Origin: Qipengyuania atrilutea
GTDB lineage: Bacteria > Pseudomonadota > Alphaproteobacteria > Sphingomonadales > Sphingomonadaceae
NCBI RefSeq assembly: GCF_013370205.1
Contig: NZ_JABWGV010000003.1
Coordinates: 489,501 to 553,500 of the forward strand
Direction of reading: 5' to 3'
DNA length: 64,000 nucleotides
Shown here: in pieces, positions 56,002 through 64,000 of the stretch
Numbering within the stretch: the stretch's first letter is position 1
Layout: every line of letters begins with the position of its first letter
The notes under the pieces: generated by a model
The model's database searches: none
What the model was told of the DNA's origin: nothing
The model's input: the letters and a program-made list of their open reading frames with translations, nothing else
Program-made: the position numbers and the translations under genes

Positions 56002-57123
56002 TCAGCGGACAGTCGCGCCAGTCGAAGCTCCGACCGTTGCGCCAGCTTCTTCCATCTGACGGGCCTGCGAGCGCAGAGCGGCATCCATCATTTGTTCGAA
56101 GGCGTTCTGCTGGCGCTCACCGCCGACGACCGAGCCGTTACGCGATACCGGAACTTCCTGCGTATTGTTGCCGCGGGTGACGCGGATCACGGGACCCTTG
56201 GGTGCCTGCGCTACCGCTGCCGGAGTACCGCCCTGTGCCGCTTCCGGACGGCGGCGACGGTTGAGCTGCTCGAAGCGCGATACGTCGGCACCGGTCGAGT
56301 AGGTCGTGCGGCCGTCGGAAGGCTGGCTTGCAGCCTGGCGCAATAGACGCTCTTCCTCGTCGGGCGATGCGCCTTCGGGGACGACGACCGTGCCCGATGC
56401 GATGGCTTTCTCGAGGTCGGCTTCGCTGTCGGCGATCGACCGGAGCGACAGGCTCAGCGTTCCGAGGGTCTGCGCAACCGAGAGCTTTTCGGCGATCCGC
56501 GGCGTCACTTCGAAGGTGATGTTGCGGAAGGTGCGGACGACAGTCTTGCCGTCCTTGGTCAGCTGCTCGGTGTTCTTGTCGGTCGCCAGCACGCGAAGGT
56601 TACGGATGATGGTTTCCGTGGCTTTCAGCGTATCACCGTCTTCGTTGGCAACGGTTTGCGTCAGCATCAGGTCGACGCGGTCGCCAGGGAAGACGAAGCC
56701 GGCGACAGCGGTCTTGGCGGACACGGGTACCGTGACGGCGCGCATGCCGGGGGAGAGGGCTGCTGCGAGGAAGCCGCGGTCGCCCGGGCTGACCAGGACG
56801 CCTTGCGTTACCGGCTCACCTGCGGTGATCGGATAGCGAACGACCGTTCCGAGAAGGGCGTTGAGGTCCGTTTCACCGTCGATGAAGTAGGCGTTCTGAA
56901 CCAGCTCTTCCGGCCATTCCTGGAACTGGAGAGCGTCGGCGGTAATGATCGTACCGAGCGGCAGGGCGCGCTGGGCAACCAGTACGCGCGGGCCTTCCTT
57001 CACGGCGGGAGCAGCTTCGGCTTGCGGCGCACCTGCGCCTGCAAACATGCTGCGAACCATCAAAGCAGAACCGATGGCGACGACAAGCGCACCAATCAGC
57101 AGAACCAGTTTCTTCTTGTCCAT
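56002..57123 (-). CDS. cpaB: Pilus assembly protein CpaB/RcpC, SAF domain
   Basis: This 373-residue periplasmic protein is anchored by one N-terminal helix (LVLLIGALVVAIGSALMVRS). A SAF domain follows (about 45-110: PLGTIITADALQFQEWPE) and a domain with VTVPVSAKTAVAGFVFPGDRVDLML. The last ~90 residues are low-complexity and basic/Gln-rich. It is thought to modify or bridge the secretin. ATG 57123 is chosen; the upstream extension is unlikely to be translated. Confidence 0.93.
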   Translation of the reverse strand: MDKKKLVLLIGALVVAIGSALMVRSMFAGAGAPQAEAAPAVKEGPRVLVAQRALPLGTIITADALQFQEWPEELVQNAYFIDGETDLNALLGTVVRYPITAGEPVTQGVLVSPGDRGFLAAALSPGMRAVTVPVSAKTAVAGFVFPGDRVDLMLTQTVANEDGDTLKATETIIRNLRVLATDKNTEQLTKDGKTVVRTFRNITFEVTPRIAEKLSVAQTLGTLSLSLRSIADSEADLEKAIASGTVVVPEGASPDEEERLLRQAASQPSDGRTTYSTGADVSRFEQLNRRRRPEAAQGGTPAAVAQAPKGPVIRVTRGNNTQEVPVSRNGSVVGGERQQNAFEQMMDAALRSQARQMEEAGATVGASTGATVR

Positions 57124-57244
57124 GGCTATACTAGCCCCCTCGTATCGGCCCGATATCCAACATACGGGCATTTATGGTTGCCGGGCATAAACCCCCAATG
57201 GTTAAGATCGGGTTTGCGCGGCGCTGTCTCTTGCGGGCACGCGC

Positions 57245-57736
57245 TCATCCCAGACCGATGACGCTCGATCCGGCGGACCAGTGTTCGGTCCCCAGAACCC
57301 ACAGTCCGCCCACAGCGATTGCGACGCCGTATGGGATGACGAGCTTGCTTTTCCGGCGGCGGGTGACGTGCCAAACGCCCATCAGAATGGTCAGAAGGCC
57401 TCCGGCCAGCGCCATGATGATGAGCAGCTTGAAAAACAGCGCAGGCTGGATCCAGAGCGACAGCGCGACGAGCAGCTTCACGTCGCCGCCGCCCATCGCG
57501 CGAAGCGCGTAGATGCCGAGCAGCACGGCGAAGACTGCCAGTGCAAAGCCGAACTGGATGGCGACGTCCGGCCACAGCGAAAGGCCGCTCGCCCACCAGT
57601 AGAGCGGAGCGGTCACGGCGATCGCGAGATTGAGCCAGTTGTCGATCTGGCGGCGGCGCAAATCGGTGAATGCTGCGACGAGCAGCGCGATTGCCAAGAA
57701 GGCCACCATTCCGTACTGAAAAATACCGTCAGGCAT
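57245..57736 (-). CDS. cpaA: Prepilin peptidase CpaA (A24 family)
   Basis: This 163-residue membrane aspartyl protease processes Flp pilin and possibly pseudopilins. The two catalytic aspartates lie in TDLRRRQIDN and GGGDVKLL. Four or more hydrophobic helices are present. It is the first gene of the pilus operon, 121 bases upstream of cpaB. No pilin gene lies next to it. Confidence 0.9.
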   Translation of the reverse strand: MPDGIFQYGMVAFLAIALLVAAFTDLRRRQIDNWLNLAIAVTAPLYWWASGLSLWPDVAIQFGFALAVFAVLLGIYALRAMGGGDVKLLVALSLWIQPALFFKLLIIMALAGGLLTILMGVWHVTRRRKSKLVIPYGVAIAVGGLWVLGTEHWSAGSSVIGLG

Positions 57737-57814
57737 GACGCCCCCTTCGAATTGTCTCGAAGACTTGCTAGCAATCAGGGCTTACCAAATAGTAACCATC
57801 GTCAGGAGGCCGGT

Positions 57815-58798
57815 ATTAGCCACGCAAACGCGCCGGGCGCACCGGCCATCGACCGCCGCGCCATTCCGAAGGCGGCCAGCGAAAGCGTATGGCGCGCGCC
57901 GGACGGACACGAACTGCGCCGGATCGACTGGCTCGGGAGTGGCGTACGGAGCGGCGCAGCGCGCGGCTCGATCCTGTTCTTTCCGGGACGAGGCGATCAT
58001 TACGAGAAGTATCTCGAAACGCTGGAAGAATGGCACCGCGCCGGGTGGCAGGTAACCGCGGCCGACTGGCGGGGGCAGGCCGGGTCAGGGCGGCTCGGTA
58101 GTGACGATGTCACCGGACATATCGACGACTTCGCGACTTGGGTCGGCGATCTTGCGGCACTCTGGGAGGACTGGAAGGCGGCAACGCCCGGGCCGCATGT
58201 GCTGGCAGGGCACTCGATGGGTGGACACATCGTTCTGCGCGCCATGGCGGAGCGGCGCGTTCATCCCGACGTAGCGGTCCTTTCGGCACCGATGCTCGGA
58301 TTCACCGGAACCGTGCTGCCGGTCGGCATGATGCATGGGCTCGCTCGGCTGATGAAGCGGTTTGGCGACGCGGCTCGCCCGGCTTGGAAATGGAGCGAAA
58401 AGCCCGGGGTAATGCCGGAAACGCGGCGGTCGCTGCTGACGCATGACGATGCGCGCTACGAAGACGAGCTCTGGTGGCGCGAAGAGCGACCCGCTTTAGT
58501 CATGGGGCCGGGAAGCTGGAATTGGGTCGAGCGCGGCTACGCCTCGATGCGCTCGCTTTATCGGCCCGGAATACTCGAAGCGGTGACGACCCCGGTCCTG
58601 CTGATCGCGACGACGAGCGACCGGCTGGTTGCCTACGGGCCGATCGCGGATGCGGCGCGGCGTTTGCCCAATGCGACCCTTGTTACGTTCGGCGAGGAAG
58701 CACGGCATGAAATCCTGCGCGAAGTCGATGCGGTGCGGAACAAGGCGATGGCCGCTATTGCCGAGTTTCTCGAGAAGGCGGCCCCGGCTCCCAGATGA
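57815..58798 (+). CDS. Alpha/beta hydrolase, probable lysophospholipase/monoacylglycerol lipase type, ATT start
   Basis: This serine hydrolase has the SILFFPGRGDHYEKY oxyanion-side strand, the nucleophile elbow GHSMGG, a lid region, and a C-terminal DRLVAYGP and RHEILRE that fit the acid and histidine positions. No ATG, GTG or well-placed TTG begins this frame: the first in-frame ATG is inside the nucleophile elbow. An ATT at 57815 has AGGAGG at 57804-57809, five bases upstream, and gives a sensible N-terminus. The only nearby TTG (57752) lacks a ribosome site. Its stop overlaps the next start by four bases. Confidence 0.85.
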   Translation: MSHANAPGAPAIDRRAIPKAASESVWRAPDGHELRRIDWLGSGVRSGAARGSILFFPGRGDHYEKYLETLEEWHRAGWQVTAADWRGQAGSGRLGSDDVTGHIDDFATWVGDLAALWEDWKAATPGPHVLAGHSMGGHIVLRAMAERRVHPDVAVLSAPMLGFTGTVLPVGMMHGLARLMKRFGDAARPAWKWSEKPGVMPETRRSLLTHDDARYEDELWWREERPALVMGPGSWNWVERGYASMRSLYRPGILEAVTTPVLLIATTSDRLVAYGPIADAARRLPNATLVTFGEEARHEILREVDAVRNKAMAAIAEFLEKAAPAPR

Positions 58799-59895
58799 GC
58801 GATACGATCTACGATTTCGCCGTCGTCGGAGCGGGAATTGCTGGAGCGAGCATCGCGTCCGAACTGGCGGGAAGCGGCAGCACGGTGATGCTCGAAGCCG
58901 AAGACCGCCCCGGCTACCACGCGACGGGGCGCTCAGCGGCGTTCTGGGAGGAATGCTACGGCGGCCCGGAAATCACTCCGCTGACGCTCGCCTCGGGTCC
59001 GTTTCTGCGCGAGAACAGTTTTCTCAGCCCGCGCGGTGCGCTCTACATCGGCCGCGATGCGGACGAGGTAGCGCTCGATCGGTTCGAAGAGCGCTTCGGC
59101 CCGACAGATGCGACTTTCCGCCGACTCGGTCGCACAGAACTAGCCGACCGGATCGCCGGTTTGCGCGCAGAATGGACCGGCGGCATCTGGCAGCCCGACT
59201 GCGCGGATATCGACGTAGCGGCGCTTCATGAAGCGTACCTAAAGGGGGCCAAAGCGGGCAGAGCAGCACTCAAGACGCGTTTCAGACTGGCCAGAGCGCA
59301 CCGAACCGGAGGCGTTTGGGAGCTTTTCAGCGAAGCAGGCGAGACTGTCCGCGCCGCTGTGCTCGTCAATGCGGCGGGAGCCTGGGCTGACCGCGTAGGC
59401 GAACTCGCCGGTGCGCGGCCGAAAGGCATCGTGCCACTGCGGCGCACTGTGGTGCAGCTTCGAACCGACCCCGCGCCGCCGCGCGATCAGCCGCTCGTGC
59501 TCGATATTTCGGGAAAATTCTACTTCAAGCCGGAAAGCGGCAAGTTGTGGCTCAGCCCGCATGACGAGACACCGAGCGAGGCATGCGATGCCGCGCCCGA
59601 AGAACTCGATGTAGCGCTCGCCATAGAGCGGCTCAAAGACGTGCTTGAAGTGCACCTAGAAGGGGTCGAGCGGCGCTGGGCGGGCCTCAGAAGCTTTACC
59701 GCCGACCGTTTGCCGGTGTTCGGCCCGGACCGCGAAGTGGAGGGGCTGTTCTGGTTCGCGGGGCAAGGCGGCTACGGCATCCAGACCTCGCCCGCTTCGG
59801 CGCATGTCGCCGCACGAATGCTTACCGGCGAGGCAGCGACCGGCGCATATGCCGACGTCGACACCTCGCCCTACCGCGCTGCGCGCTTCCCCTGA
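58795..59895 (+). CDS. FAD-dependent oxidoreductase, DAO family
   Basis: This 366-residue flavoenzyme begins with the FAD-binding motif VVGAGIAGASIA and has the DAO-family substrate domain (for example GRSAAFWEECYGGPEI, AGAWADRVGELA) and a C-terminal WFAGQGGYGIQTSPA that contacts FAD. Substrates in the family are D-amino acids, sarcosine-type amines or glycerol-3-phosphate. The start overlaps the hydrolase stop (ATGA), so the two are probably one operon. Confidence 0.88.
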   Translation: MSDTIYDFAVVGAGIAGASIASELAGSGSTVMLEAEDRPGYHATGRSAAFWEECYGGPEITPLTLASGPFLRENSFLSPRGALYIGRDADEVALDRFEERFGPTDATFRRLGRTELADRIAGLRAEWTGGIWQPDCADIDVAALHEAYLKGAKAGRAALKTRFRLARAHRTGGVWELFSEAGETVRAAVLVNAAGAWADRVGELAGARPKGIVPLRRTVVQLRTDPAPPRDQPLVLDISGKFYFKPESGKLWLSPHDETPSEACDAAPEELDVALAIERLKDVLEVHLEGVERRWAGLRSFTADRLPVFGPDREVEGLFWFAGQGGYGIQTSPASAHVAARMLTGEAATGAYADVDTSPYRAARFP

Positions 59896-59904
59896 TAGCG
59901 AATG

Positions 59905-60342
59905 CTAAGCCCGGACCTGTTCGGCGGCGTCGCTGGCGAGGCGGTCCACCCGGTCGTTTTCTTCGTGGCCCGAATGTCCCTTCACCCAGTGCCAGCGGAC
60001 CTCGTGCGGTTCGGCGGCGGCGATGAGTTCGTGCCACAGGTCGGCATTGCGCACCGGCTTCTTGCTCGCATTGACCCAGCCGCGCTTCTGCCAGCCGGCG
60101 ATCCACTTCGTCATCCCGTCGAGCATGTATTTGCTGTCGGAGTAAAGATCGACCTGGCAGGGCTCGATCAGCGCATTGAGCGCGCGAATCGCAGCGGTCA
60201 TCTCCATACGGTTGTTAGTCGTTTCCTTGTCCGCGCCGGACATTTCCTTTTCGTGCTTGCCCATGCGCAGCAGCGCGCCCCAGCCTCCGGGGCCGGGATT
60301 GCCCTTGCAGGCTCCATCGGTGAAGATCTCGACGCGTTTCAT
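59905..60342 (-). CDS. rnhA: Ribonuclease HI
   Basis: This 145-residue enzyme cleaves RNA in RNA-DNA hybrids. The four acidic residues of the active site lie in [29 protein letters not shown] and [11 protein letters not shown] 60342 gives the family N-terminus; a start four codons earlier is possible. It is the last gene of the ispH-thrB-rnhA operon, a common order in alphaproteobacteria. Confidence 0.95.
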   Translation of the reverse strand: MKRVEIFTDGACKGNPGPGGWGALLRMGKHEKEMSGADKETTNNRMEMTAAIRALNALIEPCQVDLYSDSKYMLDGMTKWIAGWQKRGWVNASKKPVRNADLWHELIAAAEPHEVRWHWVKGHSGHEENDRVDRLASDAAEQVRA

Positions 60343-60358
60343 CGCTTGAGGCACTGCC

Positions 60359-61327
60359 CTAAATCGGCGAAGGGGTGAAGGCCTTCTCGCCCCGTTCGGC
60401 GTAGAATTTCAGCCGCCGGACGAATTGCATGGGGTCCTTGCGCATGACGAGCGCACCGGGCGGCGTTTCGATCCAGTCCAGCGCGCGCGACGCGATGAAG
60501 CGCAGGCACGCGCCCTGAGCGAGCAAAGGCAGCGCTTTGCGCTCCGCATTGGCCAGCGGTCGGTGAGCCTCGTACCCTTCGACCAGTGCGCCTCCGATTG
60601 CTGGATCGAACGCCGTGTCGCTCGCATCGAAGCTCCACGCGGCATGGGTGACCGCCAGATCGTAGGCCATCGCGTCGTTACAGGCGAAGTAGAAGTCGAT
60701 CATTCCGCTGACCCGCTCGCCCAGCATCAGCACGTTGTCGGGGAACAGATCGGAGTGGATGACCGACTGCGGTAGGTCGGGCGGCCAGCGCTCCGCCGTT
60801 TGGCGCGCCACTGTAAGCATTTTAGGCAGCGCCGGGTCGATCTCTGAGAGCCCACCTACGCCGCACTCCTCCAGCATATCGATCCAACTTTGCGGACCGA
60901 GCGTGTTCGGGCGAGTTTTCTCGAAGTCCCGTCCGGCAAGATGCATCCTTGCGAGCGCACCGCCGACATTGTGCGCCTGCTCGGCGCTCGGGCGGTCGGG
61001 AGAGATGCCGGGAAGATATTCGATCAGTGCGGCCGCCTTCCCGTCCACCATCACGAAGCTGTCGCCGCGTTTCGTGTGGATCGTGCGCGGAACCGGACAA
61101 TCATGCGCCGAGAGATGGTCCAGCAAGTCGAGGAAATAGGGCAGATCGCCGAGTTCTATGCGCCGCTCGTACATCGTAAGGATGAAGCGGCCCTGCGCCG
61201 TCTCGATCAGCCAGTTCGAATTGGAAACGCCTTCCGCGATGCCCTTCGCGGAGCGGAGCGCGCCGACGTCGTATTCGCCGAGCAGCCGCTCCATCGCCGC
61301 CGCGCCCAGATCGGTATAGACCGCCAA
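60359..61327 (-). CDS. thrB: Homoserine kinase ThrB (APH-like type)
   Basis: This enzyme phosphorylates homoserine in threonine biosynthesis. The 322-residue protein is the aminoglycoside-phosphotransferase-like form found in alphaproteobacteria: it starts [22 protein letters not shown] (read from TTG as Met), has [17 protein letters not shown], the catalytic [10 protein letters not shown] and the metal-binding [10 protein letters not shown]. The start is TTG at 61327, 13 bases after the ispH stop, with GAGGG about ten bases upstream. The frame is open further, but that overlaps ispH and lacks family similarity. Confidence 0.9.
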   Translation of the reverse strand: MAVYTDLGAAAMERLLGEYDVGALRSAKGIAEGVSNSNWLIETAQGRFILTMYERRIELGDLPYFLDLLDHLSAHDCPVPRTIHTKRGDSFVMVDGKAAALIEYLPGISPDRPSAEQAHNVGGALARMHLAGRDFEKTRPNTLGPQSWIDMLEECGVGGLSEIDPALPKMLTVARQTAERWPPDLPQSVIHSDLFPDNVLMLGERVSGMIDFYFACNDAMAYDLAVTHAAWSFDASDTAFDPAIGGALVEGYEAHRPLANAERKALPLLAQGACLRFIASRALDWIETPPGALVMRKDPMQFVRRLKFYAERGEKAFTPSPI

Positions 61328-61340
61328 GCGCCCGAAACCC

Positions 61341-62315
61341 TCAGTCGAGCAATTGGCGCGGTAGTTTGAACACCATGTTCTCGACCGCGCTGAACAGCGT
61401 TTCCTCGTGAACGTCGCGCCATTCGGCAAGCTGGTCGACAACTTCGCGGACCAGTTCCTCAGGCGCGGAGGCGCCCGCCGTCAGCCCGACCGTGCCCACG
61501 CCTTCGAACCATGCAGGGTCGAGATCGGCCGCCCGCAGGATCAGCTTCGCATCGGTTCCGCACCGCTCGGCCAATTCGACGAGGCGCAGCGAATTGGAAG
61601 AATTGGGCGACCCGATAACGAGAACGAGATCGCTCGCGGGCGCGATCTGCTTCACGGCAGCCTGCCGGTTGGAGGTGGCGTAGCAGATGTCGTCTGCCTT
61701 CGGCCCGACGATATCGGGATAGCGAGCCCGCAGAGCGGAAATGATCTCGTCCGTATCGTCGACCGACAGCGTCGTTTGGGTGAGAAACGCTAGGTCGACG
61801 TCGGCCGCGAAAGGCAGTTTGGCCACATCCGCGACCGTTTCGACCAGGGTCATCTGTCCCTCGGCGACTTGGCCCATCGTGCCGATCACCTCGGGATGGC
61901 CCTCGTGCCCGATGAAGATGATGTGCCGTTTCGCCTCGATCTGGCGTTCGGCCTGCCGGTGAACCTTGCTGACGAGCGGGCAGGTCGCATCGACGTAGAT
62001 CATCTCTCGCCGCCGCGCTTCGGCGGGAACGTCCTTGGGCACGCCGTGAGCGCTGAACACGACCGGGGCATCGTCGGGCACCTCGTCCAGTTCCTCGACG
62101 AACACCGCGCCTTTCTCGCGAAGCTGGTCCACGACATATTTGTTATGCACGATCTCGTGCCGGACATAGACGGGCGCACCGTACTTCTGAAGCGCACGCT
62201 CCACGATCTCGATCGCGCGGTCCACGCCGGCGCAAAAGCCGCGCGGCGCGGCGATCAACAAAGTGAGTCCGGGCTTCTGCTTTGCAGTCTTGTCTGTCTT
62301 AAAGGGGGCATTCAT
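61341..62315 (-). CDS. ispH: 4-hydroxy-3-methylbut-2-enyl diphosphate reductase
   Basis: This iron-sulfur enzyme makes IPP and DMAPP in the last step of the MEP pathway. The 324-residue protein has the cluster cysteines in [24 protein letters not shown] and [10 protein letters not shown], with AHGVPKDV and [13 protein letters not shown]. It heads the ispH-thrB-rnhA operon. Confidence 0.97.
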   Translation of the reverse strand: MNAPFKTDKTAKQKPGLTLLIAAPRGFCAGVDRAIEIVERALQKYGAPVYVRHEIVHNKYVVDQLREKGAVFVEELDEVPDDAPVVFSAHGVPKDVPAEARRREMIYVDATCPLVSKVHRQAERQIEAKRHIIFIGHEGHPEVIGTMGQVAEGQMTLVETVADVAKLPFAADVDLAFLTQTTLSVDDTDEIISALRARYPDIVGPKADDICYATSNRQAAVKQIAPASDLVLVIGSPNSSNSLRLVELAERCGTDAKLILRAADLDPAWFEGVGTVGLTAGASAPEELVREVVDQLAEWRDVHEETLFSAVENMVFKLPRQLLD

Positions 62316-62424
62316 ATCCGTGCCTCTAGCGCTTTGGCGAGGCGCCCGCTAGGGCGCGGTCGCGACAATATAGGAAACCCGCGGTCCAAGCTGAAGGGGC
62401 CGTGCTGACAAGGACACCGCTTCG

Positions 62425-63102
62425 ATGACATCCGCCCGTAGCAAACGGCCCGCTTCCACCGTCAAACGCATGGGTCTGGCCGCGCTCGGTCTGGCGGCAC
62501 TGGCAGGCTGCTCGCGCGAAGGCGATCTGGTGGTCGATCAGGGTGTCGGCATCTCCGCGGTGCGCAGTGCGTGCCCGGCGGTCGGTATTCCGAATCACAC
62601 CGGCGACATTACCCTGTTTCGCGACGAGAACAGGCGGACAGCCGACGGGATCGACGTGACCGCGGTGATGACCAATGTCCGCACCCAGTGCAACGAGGCC
62701 GAGGGCCGCGTCTATGCTACCGCCGATTTCGATGTGCTGGCGCGGCGCACCGACACGCGCGGCGCGCGGCAAGTGACACTGCCCTATTTCTCGACCGTGC
62801 TGCGCGGCGGAACCGCTGTGGTCAGCAAGCGTGTCGGCAACGTCACGATCAATTTCGCCGACGGACAGGAGCGGGCGCAGGCGAGTGCTTCCGCTGCGGC
62901 CTATGTCGACCGCGCCGAGGCGACCCTGCCCGAAGACGTGCGTGAGCGGATCACCCGCAAGCGCGAAGCGGGCGATCCCGATGCCGCGCTCGATCCGCTG
63001 GCCGATCCGGAGGTTCGCGCCGCTGTCGCCCGCGCGACCTTCGAACTGCTCGTCGGCTTCCAGCTGACCGAGCAGCAGCTCGCCTATAACGCTACGCGCT
63101 AA
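62425..63102 (+). CDS. Lipoprotein of unknown function
   Basis: This 225-residue protein has a lipoprotein signal (lipobox LAGC, about residue 29, after a long basic N-terminus) and a mostly beta mature part with [24 protein letters not shown] and [14 protein letters not shown], ending in a helical segment. Similar lipoproteins are common hypotheticals in sphingomonads. It diverges from ispH and is followed by argS 70 bases downstream. No function is assigned. Confidence 0.8.
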   Translation: MTSARSKRPASTVKRMGLAALGLAALAGCSREGDLVVDQGVGISAVRSACPAVGIPNHTGDITLFRDENRRTADGIDVTAVMTNVRTQCNEAEGRVYATADFDVLARRTDTRGARQVTLPYFSTVLRGGTAVVSKRVGNVTINFADGQERAQASASAAAYVDRAEATLPEDVRERITRKREAGDPDAALDPLADPEVRAAVARATFELLVGFQLTEQQLAYNATR

Positions 63103-63172
63103 AGCGGGCCGGTTCCGCGGCAAGTCGCGGCGGCCCTTGCGATTTTCCGTGCAACGGCTAGTCGCGCTGGTC

Positions 63173-64000
63173 ATGTCCGACACGCACACGCTTCACGCCG
63201 ATTTTGCCCAGCGCATCGACGCCGTCCTCGACGCGCTGGAGATGGAAGGCAGCCTGCCGCCCAATACCGCGCGCAGCGGCGTGACCGTCGAACCGCCGCG
63301 CGATCCCGCGCACGGCGATCTCGCTACGAACGCGGCGATGGTGCTGGCGAAACCCGCAAAGACGAACCCGCGGGAGCTGGCCGGAAAAATCGTCGAGAAG
63401 CTCGAAGCCGATCCGCTCGTAACCTCGGCCGAGATTGCCGGACCCGGCTTCATCAACCTGCGGCTTGACCCGATCGCCTGGACCGAAGAGCTGCGGCTGA
63501 TGGCGAAGCTTGGCGCACAATACGGCCGCTCGGACATGGGTGCGGGCAAGCGGGTCAATATCGAGTACGTCTCTGCCAATCCGACCGGCCCGATGCACAT
63601 GGGTCACTGCCGCGGTGCGGTCGTGGGCGATGCTCTCGCCGGATTGCTCGAATTTACCGGGCATAGCGTGAAGCGCGAATATTATGTCAATGATGCCGGT
63701 GGGCAGGTCGATACGCTCGCCCGCAGCGCGCATCTGCGTTACCTCGAGGCGCTGGGAGAAGATATCGGCGCGATACCGGAGGGCCTTTATCCCGGCGATT
63801 ATCTGAAGCCGGTGGGCGAATATCTCGCGCAGGAACTCGGCGATAAATACAAGGGCGCGCCCGAAGAGGAATGGCTCGCGATCTTCCGCGCCGAAGCGGT
63901 CGAGCAGATGATGGAACGCATCAGGGCCGACCTTGCGATGCTCGGCATCCACCACGACGAGTTCGCTTCCGAAGCGGCGCTACAGGCTGCCGAGAAGCCT
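63173..64000 (+). CDS. argS: Arginyl-tRNA synthetase (C-terminus cut by window edge)
   Basis: This class I synthetase charges tRNA-Arg. The 276 codons present cover the N-terminal additional domain (about 1-110, including [18 protein letters not shown]) and the start of the catalytic domain with the HIGH-type signature in [20 protein letters not shown] and [11 protein letters not shown]. The rest lies beyond the window. ATG 63173 gives the family start. Confidence 0.96.
   Translation, partial: MSDTHTLHADFAQRIDAVLDALEMEGSLPPNTARSGVTVEPPRDPAHGDLATNAAMVLAKPAKTNPRELAGKIVEKLEADPLVTSAEIAGPGFINLRLDPIAWTEELRLMAKLGAQYGRSDMGAGKRVNIEYVSANPTGPMHMGHCRGAVVGDALAGLLEFTGHSVKREYYVNDAGGQVDTLARSAHLRYLEALGEDIGAIPEGLYPGDYLKPVGEYLAQELGDKYKGAPEEEWLAIFRAEAVEQMMERIRADLAMLGIHHDEFASEAALQAAEKP

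Noticed and set aside
57281-57814. Long N-terminal extension of the alpha/beta hydrolase
   Set aside because: It runs antisense through cpaA and reads as low-complexity charged residues; the ribosome site at 57804 marks the likely start.

Overview
The window looks like a chromosomal segment of a high-GC alphaproteobacterium of the Sphingomonadales, most likely Erythrobacteraceae (the Erythrobacter/Qipengyuania/Altererythrobacter group). The reasons are the gene content (an ATP12-type F1 assembly factor, an MlaE/F/D transporter with a PqiC-like lipoprotein, a DUF4153 membrane protein, large TonB-dependent receptors, a Cpa/Tad pilus locus, S46/M16/S45 amide-bond hydrolases and an ispH-thrB-rnhA operon) and the codon use. 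This is inference from protein families; no rRNA or tRNA gene is visible. The window is densely coded: 53 protein genes, two of them cut by the window edges, and no gap longer than about 300 bases. No IS element, integrase, prophage, CRISPR array or tRNA gene was recognised.

Layout. 1-5.5 kb: nhaA (cut at the left edge), diverging from an NfrB-like glycosyltransferase with a small envelope protein, then a TauE/SafE permease coupled to a TIGR02186 protein. 5.5-11 kb: a HerA-like ATPase, then valS-queE on the minus strand. 11-14.6 kb: a four-gene lipid-transport operon. 14.6-17.7 kb: five overlapping minus-strand genes (crcB, rluC, a HAD phosphatase, a 77-aa membrane protein, the ATP12 chaperone). 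17.7-25.4 kb: rpsU with a clear promoter and structured leader, an FKBP isomerase, a DUF4153 protein, and gatC-gatA-gatB interrupted by an AT-richer, oppositely oriented GT61 glycosyltransferase.

25.4-36 kb: an exported S46 dipeptidyl-peptidase, an M16 lipoprotein peptidase and an S45 acylase, followed by clpB behind a sigma-32-like promoter. 36-47.7 kb: a lower-GC accessory region with two TonB-dependent receptors, a P-loop sulfotransferase-like protein with an exported partner, a methyltransferase, a TPR-2OG-Fe(II) oxygenase and a prolyl-hydroxylase-like oxygenase. This is the best candidate here for an undescribed functional module: outer-membrane uptake coupled to hydroxylation, methylation or sulfation chemistry.

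47.7-50.3 kb: thiolase, a short-chain dehydrogenase and a MarR regulator. 50.3-57.8 kb: a Cpa/Tad pilus operon (cpaA, B, C, D, E, tadB, tadC) that lacks the CpaF/TadA ATPase and the pilin. 57.8-64 kb: an alpha/beta hydrolase that seems to start at ATT, a DAO-type oxidoreductase, the ispH-thrB-rnhA operon, a lipoprotein, and the start of argS (cut at the right edge).

How the genes fit together. Housekeeping translation genes (valS, queE, rpsU, gatCAB, rluC, argS) alternate with envelope functions. Five good intrinsic terminators separate units, three of them placed so that they could serve convergent genes. GC statements were made by eye, and all functions are family-level calls from visible motifs.
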